DNA of 64,000 nt from Oscillospiraceae bacterium (GTDB taxonomy: Bacteria; Bacillota; Clostridia; Oscillospirales; QAMX01): the NCBI GenBank assembly GCA_015067825.1, contig SVLQ01000004.1, positions 118,202 to 182,201 of the forward strand, written 5' to 3'. Under the pieces are notes generated by a model, which had not been told where the DNA came from, ran no database searches, and was given only the letters and a program-made list of their open reading frames with translations. Positions 59,299-64,000 of this stretch are shown here, piece by piece. The stretch's first letter is position 1, and each line of letters starts with the position of its first letter. Both the position numbers and the translations under genes were made by a program.

Positions 59299-59382
59299 AC
59301 CAGAAAAGCCGTATATTTCCCGCATCGGCGACAGCACGGAAAGCGCTTGCCCCGATGACGGTATGTCAGCGGATCAAGCGCT
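59272..59382 (-). promoter_or_regulatory. Alternative hairpins of the aspS attenuator
   Basis: Going down the RNA: AGCGCUUG (59375-59382, starting in the leader stop codon) pairs with CAAGCGCU (59342-59349). CCGUCAUCGG (59352-59361) lies in that hairpin's loop and can pair with CGCCGAUGCGG (59320-59330). That same segment can pair instead with GCCGCAUCGG (59289-59298) as antiterminator, or leave it free for the terminator with the second CGCCGAUGCGG copy (59272-59282). Confidence 0.82.
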
Positions 59383-59422
59383 ACCGATCGTCGTCCAGAT
59401 GGCGGTAGAGCGCAGTGAACAT
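59381..59422 (-). CDS. Leader peptide with three Asp codons, upstream of aspS
   Basis: ATG at 59422 follows GAGAGAGG with a 7-base spacer, an excellent ribosome site. It encodes MFTALYRHLDDDR and stops at UAG (59381-59383). The three consecutive Asp codons (GAC GAC GAU) lie directly before the first attenuator arm, as in leader peptides of amino-acid operons. A ribosome stalled on Asp codons would leave the first hairpin free to form; one that reaches the stop codon would cover it. Confidence 0.87.
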   Translation of the reverse strand: MFTALYRHLDDDR

Positions 59423-59450
59423 GAAAAAACCTCTCTCAAAAGTTTTTCTT

Positions 59451-59479
59451 ATTATAAGCCCTTTGGCCGTGTTTGTCAA
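59451..59479 (-). promoter_or_regulatory. Promoter for aspS
   Basis: On the minus strand a perfect TTGACA (59474-59479), 17-bp spacer and TATAAT (59451-59456). The -35 overlaps the stop of the methyltransferase gene. Confidence 0.93.
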
Positions 59480-60354
59480 GCCTGCTTTATTCCGCGCACG
59501 ACCATGATGATGTTGACGTTTGTGTCCCACTGTTTTTCCCCACGGTCGTAGAGTGCTGCGCGGCGGTCGAATTTTTCGTCGATCAGCTTCCGCATCTCCT
59601 CCAGCTCTTCTGCCGGGAAAACGCCGGGTGCCATGTTTGAGACGGTGTCGAGCGGGTTCAGGGCGGTCTGACGCTGGGCATGGATGATCGCATGAGCCAG
59701 CTCCGGTGAAAAACGCGGGTTGTCGGGCGTGAGATCCACCGCGGCGTATCCGACCGAAACGGCCGAAAAACCGTATTGCTCCATCGCTTTCGGCAGTTCG
59801 GCCTCGCTCAAGGGGTATTTGCAGATCGCATACCGTTCAAACGAATCGTCGTATTGCTCGGCCTTCTGCCAAAACGCCTGCTCCTTCGGCGTTGACGCCA
59901 AACACGGTGCGGCGATGTTGATTCCCTTGCGTGAGGATAGCACCAAACAGATTCCACCCGGCTTCAAAACGCGCAGCTGTTCGCCGAAAAACGCGGAGGG
60001 TTCGATGTGCTCGCTGACTGTGTTGGAAATCGTCACGTCAAACGTGCCGTCGCCAAACGGCAGCGCTGTGGCGTCGCCCTCGCAAAAGTCGATGCCGCTC
60101 TCGTGCGCACGGGCAAATTCGATGAAGGTACTGTCGCGGTCGATCCCCGTGATCTCCGCCGACGGATACCAGCGATGCAACGCACCGGCCAGCGCTCCCG
60201 GCCCGCAGCCGATTTCCAAAATCTTCAGCGGTTTGTCCGTCGGCAACGAAAATAGCGGCAAAAACTGTGCGCAAAACAAATCGTCAAAACGCAGCTTGCG
60301 CGAATAGTAGAGCGTTTCTGTGCCCTGAATCAAGCTTGACCAAATCGTGTTCAT
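59476..60354 (-). CDS. Class I SAM-dependent methyltransferase
   Basis: This 292-residue protein has a SAM-binding core: LKILEIGCGPGALAGALHRWYP (motif I), ITGIDRDSTFIEFAR (motif II), DFCEGDATALPFGDGTFDVTISNTVSEHI (motifs post-II) and LKPGGICLVLSS. The acceptor is unknown; the layout is that of small-molecule or quinone-type methyltransferases. GGGAGGG precedes the ATG. Its stop codon overlaps the aspS promoter, so the two are adjacent but separately controlled. Confidence 0.85.
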   Translation of the reverse strand: MNTIWSSLIQGTETLYYSRKLRFDDLFCAQFLPLFSLPTDKPLKILEIGCGPGALAGALHRWYPSAEITGIDRDSTFIEFARAHESGIDFCEGDATALPFGDGTFDVTISNTVSEHIEPSAFFGEQLRVLKPGGICLVLSSRKGINIAAPCLASTPKEQAFWQKAEQYDDSFERYAICKYPLSEAELPKAMEQYGFSAVSVGYAAVDLTPDNPRFSPELAHAIIHAQRQTALNPLDTVSNMAPGVFPAEELEEMRKLIDEKFDRRAALYDRGEKQWDTNVNIIMVVRGIKQA

Positions 60355-60396
60355 GCAAATCCCTCCCTATACCCAAAAAAATGAAAGTAAACATTA

Positions 60397-60425
60397 GTGT
60401 ACCATAAATCCACTTCGCTTGTCAA
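60397..60425 (-). promoter_or_regulatory. Promoter for the methyltransferase
   Basis: On the minus strand a perfect TTGACA (60420-60425), 17-bp spacer, TACACT (60397-60402). Confidence 0.78.
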
Positions 60426-60432
60426 GCACAGT

Positions 60433-61119
60433 TCAAATTTTCAGTGTCCGCAGATATGCTTTCTGTGCGCCCGTCAAGCGGTAACTTTCAATTGCCTTTT
60501 GCAGCGCTTTGTTGTGGGTTTTCGGCGAGAGCACGGGTGACGTGAACCAGGGGAGAATTGCGTCGTATTGCTTCGTTAGCGCGGTGGCAAAATACCACGC
60601 GATCATCATGTGCACGTAGTATTCCTTGTCCGAAACGGCCGCCACCATGCGCGGATATTCCGGCGAAAACGCATCGTCGAGGTAGTGGCACATCAGCATC
60701 TCGATCGCATAGCGCACGGTGTAAGCATGTCCGCTTGCCAGCCAGCGCCGGATTGCCGCTAAAAGCTCCTTACGGTGACGGCGGAAGATCTTGGGGCGCA
60801 TCATGTCGCAGGTCGCCCAGTTGTCGACGTAGGGCAGAAACCGGTCAAGCTCGGCGATCGCTGCGTCAAAATCCGGGATCTGTTCGATCAAAAACGCATG
60901 CAGATTGTTTTCCTCGTAGGTTTGGTGTGGCAAGTCGCGGAGAAAATCGGCGGCATCGGCGGTTTTGCCGAAGCTGCGTGCAAATTGCCGCAGAGCGGGT
61001 GTGCGCACGCCGAGAATCCGCGCGGGGTCAATGTTGGGGATCAGCTTGGTGTGAAACGCGCGGTAAGCCGGATCTGCGAGTGCGGCAAGCTGTACGCGGA
61101 TATCCTCGATTGTCGGCAT
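60433..61119 (-). CDS. DNA alkylation repair protein (AlkD-like)
   Basis: This 228-residue all-helical protein has the HEAT-like repeats of the DNA alkylation repair family: LGVRTPALRQFARSFGK, FLPYVDNWATCDMM, VRYAIEMLMCHYLDD and MMIAWYFATALTKQYDAILPW. The family includes glycosylases for alkylated bases; WATCD and the aromatic residues near it are in the right place for base recognition. ATG at 61119 follows GAGGG by 6 bases; the open frame upstream overlaps the ssrA promoter and is rejected. Confidence 0.87.
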   Translation of the reverse strand: MPTIEDIRVQLAALADPAYRAFHTKLIPNIDPARILGVRTPALRQFARSFGKTADAADFLRDLPHQTYEENNLHAFLIEQIPDFDAAIAELDRFLPYVDNWATCDMMRPKIFRRHRKELLAAIRRWLASGHAYTVRYAIEMLMCHYLDDAFSPEYPRMVAAVSDKEYYVHMMIAWYFATALTKQYDAILPWFTSPVLSPKTHNKALQKAIESYRLTGAQKAYLRTLKI

Positions 61120-61150
61120 GAAAATCCCTCCGTTGGTCAATTTTGGTGCT

Positions 61151-61179
61151 ATTATACCGCATTTTTGCCCGGAAAACAA
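61151..61179 (-). promoter_or_regulatory. Promoter for the alkylation repair gene
   Basis: On the minus strand TTGTTT (61174-61179), 17-bp spacer, TATAAT (61151-61156), divergent from the ssrA promoter. Confidence 0.68.
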
Positions 61180-61195
61180 GGGTTTGCCGCAATGA

Positions 61196-61224
61196 TTGAC
61201 AAGAAACACCCTTCGTGCTATAAT
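61196..61224 (+). promoter_or_regulatory. Promoter for ssrA
   Basis: A perfect TTGACA (61196-61201), 17-bp spacer and TATAAT (61219-61224). Confidence 0.94.
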
Positions 61225-61237
61225 ATAATAGCCATAT

Positions 61238-61586
61238 GGGGGCGTACCGGTTTCGACGGGGAGGTTGAGTGCCGGTAAGCGGGCAGAGGTGCGGAGCCTC
61301 TTTAAAAGCCGCAAACACGTTATAAATTAAATAACGACAACTACGCTTACGCTGCCTAATTAGGCGGCCGTCCGCCCGAAGAGGACCACGGCTTCGGCTC
61401 GGGCGTCATTTAGTGGTGAACGCATGCGCGGTAAGCTTTGCCCGCGCTGTGTAACATGAAGCTACCGTGTTCCGGAGGCTGTCTGTCGCCGCCGGAAACG
61501 CGGGAATCCTAAAAGACCGACTGCGCCCGGAGAAAACTATCATGAGGTCTTCTCGGACACGGGTTCGACTCCCGTCGCCTCCACCA
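61238..61586 (+). ncRNA. ssrA: Transfer-messenger RNA (tmRNA)
   Basis: The 349-nt RNA rescues stalled ribosomes. Its 5' end GGGGGCG pairs with CGCCTCC at 61576-61582 to form the acceptor stem, with CCA encoded at 61584-61586. TTCGACGGG after the 5' end and GGTTCGACTCCCGTCG in the T-arm are typical. The tag ORF ends at TAA 61357-61359 and reads ...NDNYAYAA; resumption is probably at AAT 61330, preceded by a GCCGCAAAC stretch as in other tmRNAs. The usual C-terminus is YALAA; here it is YAYAA. It is followed by a terminator. Confidence 0.96.
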
Positions 61587-61592
61587 TCTAAA

Positions 61593-61605
61593 GACACCAT
61601 TGAAA
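61593..61605 (+). repeat. Direct repeat copy 1 flanking the sigma-factor island
   Basis: GACACCATTGAAA occurs here in the ssrA terminator and again at 63203-63215, exactly after the anti-sigma gene. Confidence 0.7.
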
Positions 61606-61641
61606 TCTGAACCTTGGGGTTCAGACTCAATGGTGTTTTTA
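61594..61641 (+). terminator. Intrinsic terminator of ssrA
   Basis: ACACCATTGA / TCAATGGTGT with an inner TCTGAACC / GGTTCAGA stem, followed by TTTTATT. Confidence 0.92.
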
Positions 61642-61945
61642 TTATAAAACCCAGTATTTATGCGGCTTTTCGAGGTCGCATTTTCTTTTTGTCAGCTGGA
61701 CTAAAAACAGAAAAACTCAAATTCGGCAATTAGAAGATTGAAAAACAAACCTTTTCGAACCCCTCAGTCTATCTGCATGTGTCTCATAAATCCGCTAATT
61801 TCAAGGCATATTCCTCTTCCTTCTGTTCGGGAGTCTTGTATTGCAGTTTTTATATAGGTGGAAATAGACATATTTTTTTGATATAATTTAAAATAACATG
61901 AGATATTTGTTCCCAAAACCGTAGTATAAAGATGAGGCAGAAAGG
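61642..61945. other. AT-rich gap after ssrA, no intact gene
   Basis: No gene is supported. A 20-codon minus-strand stretch (61785-61847) reads like a protein tail (YKTPEQKEEEYALKLADL) with a stop on both sides; it might be a remnant of a transposase or integrase but is too short to identify. A TATAAT at 61882-61887 is the likely -10 for the sigma-factor gene; no good -35 is seen. Confidence 0.5.
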
Positions 61946-62515
61946 ATGGTGAGTAGTTTGGACGATAGTAAAATAATTGAGTTGTTCTATGAGCGCTCAG
62001 GGCAGGCAATCATTGAACTATCGAATAAGTACGGCTCTGTATGCACAAGAGTAGCAAACAACATACTGAATAATCGGCAGGATACCGAAGAATGCGTAAA
62101 CGACGCATATCTCGGAGTGTGGAATACAATACCGCCTCAAAAACCAAATCCGCTTTTGAGTTATATTTGTCGTATCGTTCGTAATCTTGCTATTAAAAAG
62201 TATCACGCAAATACCGCAGCAAAACGAAATAGTATCTACGATGTCGCACTTGACGAACTGGAAAACTGTTTCCCGGCTTCCACCTCTGTTGAGGATGAAT
62301 TCCATGCCGGCGAGGTTGCTCGAATCATTGATGAATTTCTTGCAACTCTGGACAAGGAAAACAGAATTATGTTTGTTCGCCGTTATTGGCATTCGGATTC
62401 GATCTCGGAGCTTGCGGAACTCTTTCATACAAGCAACCATAATGTTTCGGTTCGGCTTTCTCGCACACGGGAAAAGCTGAGAAAGCACTTGATTAAGGAA
62501 GGAGTATCTTTATGA
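61946..62515 (+). CDS. ECF-type RNA polymerase sigma factor
   Basis: This 189-residue sigma-70 family protein has region 2 (DTEECVNDAYLGVWNTIPPQKPNPLLSYICRIVRNLAIKKY) and region 4 (LDKENRIMFVRRYWHSDSISELAELFHTSNHNVSVRLSRTREKL). It directs RNA polymerase to a specific regulon. ATG at 61946 has GAGG 8 bases upstream; GTG and TTG codons shortly after are alternatives. It overlaps the next gene by 4 bases (ATGA). Its A/T-ending codons differ clearly from the core genes of this window. Confidence 0.92.
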   Translation: MVSSLDDSKIIELFYERSGQAIIELSNKYGSVCTRVANNILNNRQDTEECVNDAYLGVWNTIPPQKPNPLLSYICRIVRNLAIKKYHANTAAKRNSIYDVALDELENCFPASTSVEDEFHAGEVARIIDEFLATLDKENRIMFVRRYWHSDSISELAELFHTSNHNVSVRLSRTREKLRKHLIKEGVSL

Positions 62516-63201
62516 GAAAAAACAGAATTTCTGAAACTATCGGGAGTATCGATCAGAAATACGTCAATGAAGCAACTGCCTATAGCGGCGAAGCAAAAGC
62601 TGTTCGTCGTCCTGTTTGGATGAAATGGGGTGCGATTGCAGCTTGCCTTGCACTCGTAGCCGTTATTGGAATTGGTGCATTCCAGAGTGGACTGTTCGGA
62701 GGCAATGAGCAAATTGCAACATTGGACAACGGAAGCAAGATCAACTTTGTTAAGTCAGATGGCGGTGTCGCACAGTTTGATATCGCATTTGAGATCAGTA
62801 CGAGGGATCTGACTGAGGATGAAATCTCAAATCTGTTCGGCGATTTGCCTGTAACTGGTTATGCTCTTTTCAATAACGAGGATAACAGTATCCTTGGTAT
62901 TGAAGGTAAGTATGGCGATATGAAACTGCTTGTATCTGCTCCCGGTGTAAACATCAGCGATCTTGTCATCGAAGGAGAGGAAATGGCATCGGATGTGAAT
63001 GGTGTTTCTGTTAATGCAGGATATTTCACCAGTGGTAAGAATGTCATTTACTATGCCACCTTTGAACTTGTTGAAAGCACAGTTTATATTGAGAATGCAG
63101 GTAAGAAGGATGAAAACGAAACAGTGAGAAATGATATTGCCGATGCGATTCAAAAAATTATTGCACTTGAAAAGATCAATCTTTCGAGCATTCCCAAGTA
63201 A
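62512..63201 (+). CDS. Probable membrane-bound anti-sigma factor
   Basis: This 229-residue protein has a ~36-residue cytoplasmic N-terminus, one membrane segment (WGAIAACLALVAVIGIGAF) and an outer domain of about 170 residues without known motifs. Its start overlaps the sigma-factor stop by 4 bases, the usual arrangement for sigma/anti-sigma pairs. It likely holds the sigma factor at the membrane until an external signal is sensed by the outer domain. No classical zinc-binding anti-sigma motif is present, so the assignment rests mainly on context and topology. Confidence 0.72.
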   Translation: MRKNRISETIGSIDQKYVNEATAYSGEAKAVRRPVWMKWGAIAACLALVAVIGIGAFQSGLFGGNEQIATLDNGSKINFVKSDGGVAQFDIAFEISTRDLTEDEISNLFGDLPVTGYALFNNEDNSILGIEGKYGDMKLLVSAPGVNISDLVIEGEEMASDVNGVSVNAGYFTSGKNVIYYATFELVESTVYIENAGKKDENETVRNDIADAIQKIIALEKINLSSIPK

Positions 63202-63202
63202 C

Positions 63203-63215
63203 GACACCATTGAAA
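63203..63215 (+). repeat. Direct repeat copy 2 flanking the sigma-factor island
   Basis: GACACCATTGAAA, identical to 61593-61605. The following bases (GTCGAAC against TCTGAAC) are also similar. Confidence 0.7.
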
Positions 63216-63402
63216 GTCGAACACCCAGGCATAGGCAGACGGACGAGAGATGATATTCAAATCTTTTGTGAGAGTTCGAATTCATACGCAAAAACTGCAA
63301 AAATATCTTTTTTGTAGCCCATATACAAACGCTACTCAGACGAACACCTACTTCTTTAGCGGTGGATTTGCCGTCAAGGTTTCGCTCTGATATGAACAGG
63401 AA
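63216..63402. other. Intergenic stretch with no recognised gene
   Basis: AT-rich, no open frame with a ribosome site. Short open stretches on the plus strand (about 63340-63415) do not match anything I recognise. Confidence 0.5.
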
Positions 63403-63443
63403 AACGCCATCTTAGATTTAAAGTCTAAGGTGGCGTTTTTTTG
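63403..63443 (+). terminator. Intrinsic terminator
   Basis: AACGCCATCTTAGA / TCTAAGGTGGCGTT (14 bp with one G-U) followed by a run of T. It may serve the anti-sigma transcript, or be left from a lost gene. Confidence 0.85.
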
Positions 63444-63448
63444 TTATG

Positions 63449-63580
63449 TTATATCTCATCAATCTTGATAAGGTTGGTATTGCCGGAATGTCCCGTGGTA
63501 TCTCCACCGGTGATAACAATACGATCTTTTTTTGACAATCCAAGTTCCTTTGATGCGATCTTCTTTGCTGTATTCAAAAT
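63449..63580 (-). pseudogene. pyk: Pyruvate kinase 3' remnant
   Basis: The minus strand encodes about 43 codons ending in TAA, with ELGLSKKDRIVITGGDTTGH and SGNTNLIKIDEI. This matches the C-terminal domain end of pyruvate kinase (GD-VVITAG-P-G-SGTTNLIKV-I). There is no start codon or upstream catalytic part; the frame is cut just after the hydrogenase terminator. It is a decayed or truncated gene, or the scar of a rearrangement. Confidence 0.72.
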
Positions 63581-63615
63581 TAGGGCTTACCGCCTACACA
63601 AGCGGCAAGCCCTTT
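63581..63615 (-). terminator. Terminator of the hydrogenase gene
   Basis: On the minus strand GGGCTTGCCGC / GCGGTAAGCCC (one G-U) followed by TAATTTTG. Confidence 0.75.
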
Positions 63616-63626
63616 AGAATTTGTCT

Positions 63627-64000
63627 TTACTTCAACAGCGAAATTGCATCGCTAATATTTTTTTCATGTGCCTCTCGACCGTATTTATCAACCTCGGCTT
63701 TGTTCTTTTCTCCGTGGGTAAGGCATCCTGCACCGCCGATACAACCACCGATACAAGCCATGCCCTCAATAAAGTTGCCGTCAAGAATACCTTTGTTCAG
63801 CTTGAGAAGTGCCATACGGCAGGCTTCAATACCGTCACATACAACAGGCTTTATCTCAAAGTCGATGTTTTGCTCTTTCATAGCCTGTGCTGCTGCATCG
63901 GTAAGACCTCCGCTTCTTGCGAAGATACGGCCGAAGTAGGATGCGTTATCAAGAACGCCCTCTTCAAGTGTTTCGATCTCAATGTCTCGGCTGTCAAAGA
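63627..64000 (-). CDS. [FeFe]-hydrogenase H-cluster domain, 3' part (5' end outside window)
   Basis: The frame runs open off the end of the window and ends at TAA 63627. About 123 residues are visible. They include RIFARSGGLTDAAAQA-like helix segment (FGRIFARSGGLTDA) and the H-cluster motif FIEGMACIGGCIGGAGC, in which the two Cys bind the active-site cluster. The family makes or uses H2 with ferredoxin or serves as a sensor. The C-terminal motif differs from the MACPGGC form of the well-known group A enzymes, so it may be a group B type. The partial state prevents judging accessory clusters. Confidence 0.88.
   Translation of the reverse strand, partial: FDSRDIEIETLEEGVLDNASYFGRIFARSGGLTDAAAQAMKEQNIDFEIKPVVCDGIEACRMALLKLNKGILDGNFIEGMACIGGCIGGAGCLTHGEKNKAEVDKYGREAHEKNISDAISLLK

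Noticed and set aside
59262..59330. T-box as explanation for the aspS leader
   Set aside because: A UGGUGCCGC stretch slightly resembles a T-box core, but the AAGGGUGG part, the bulged antiterminator and a stem I with a specifier are missing, while a leader peptide with Asp codons and peptide-type attenuator arms is present.
61785..61847. Short minus-strand peptide tail after ssrA as a transposase gene
   Set aside because: Only 20 codons, with stops on both sides; too short to identify and left as part of the gap description.

Overview
The window looks like chromosome of a gut-type anaerobic Firmicute of class Clostridia, probably an Oscillospiraceae/Ruminococcaceae relative. This rests on the SCIFF peptide and its radical-SAM maturase next to yajC, a T-box leader, SsrA, an [FeFe]-hydrogenase, an anaerobic sulfatase-maturase-like enzyme and many glycan-degrading genes. 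Most genes are GC-rich and use C/G in third positions. Two stretches are visibly richer in A+T: about 23.1-26.4 kb, and everything after ssrA (61.6 kb to the end).

Layout: 1-7.6 kb is a sugar operon (GH38 alpha-mannosidase, two TIM-barrel sugar isomerase/epimerases, GH2 beta-galactosidase). At 7.6-9.3 kb a stand-alone trpB sits behind a T-box with a UGG (Trp) specifier. At 9.4-14.0 kb on the minus strand are an SLH/WG-repeat surface protein, a PAS protein, rpe and a DHDPS-family aldolase. At 14.2-18.2 kb are xylulokinase, a third isomerase, a phosphatase and a Nudix hydrolase. At 18.3-26.1 kb on the minus strand are a second GH38 enzyme, two lipoproteins, and a secreted-protease cassette (secreted protein, S1 protease, membrane-anchored trigger-factor-like foldase). 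At 26.5-36.9 kb is one long minus-strand arginine operon, argC-J-B-D-F-carA-carB, behind two ARG-box-like operators. At 37.2-46.2 kb are an MFS transporter, yajC, scfA/scfB, proC, membrane proteins, a GAPDH gene and a GH125 alpha-mannosidase. At 46.3-51.0 kb are an ECF-type sigma factor and an XRE regulator, a second GAPDH, and another XRE regulator. At 51-57.8 kb are a sugar kinase, a beta-helix lipoprotein, a radical-SAM maturase and a putative glycosidase. At 57.9-61.6 kb are archaeal-type aspS, a methyltransferase, a DNA-alkylation repair protein and ssrA. At 61.9-64 kb are an ECF sigma/anti-sigma pair, a pyruvate kinase remnant and the 3' part of an [FeFe]-hydrogenase.

Two results stand out. 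First, aspS is preceded by what reads as a complete ribosome-mediated transcription attenuator: a 13-residue leader peptide with three consecutive Asp codons, followed by mutually exclusive hairpins ending in an intrinsic terminator. Second, the arginine operon carries an unusual carbamoyl-phosphate synthase. CarA has lost the glutaminase nucleophile (Cys to Gly) and the catalytic His (His to Ala). CarB is fused in frame to a diaminopimelate-epimerase domain that itself lacks the canonical first catalytic Cys. Together these suggest an ammonia-using synthase and a repurposed or altered epimerase.

The glycan genes (two GH38, GH125, GH2, a putative GHL6-like enzyme, xylB, three isomerase/epimerases) fit stepwise breakdown of mannose- and galactose-containing host or plant glycans inside the cell, since none of these glycosidases shows an obvious signal peptide.
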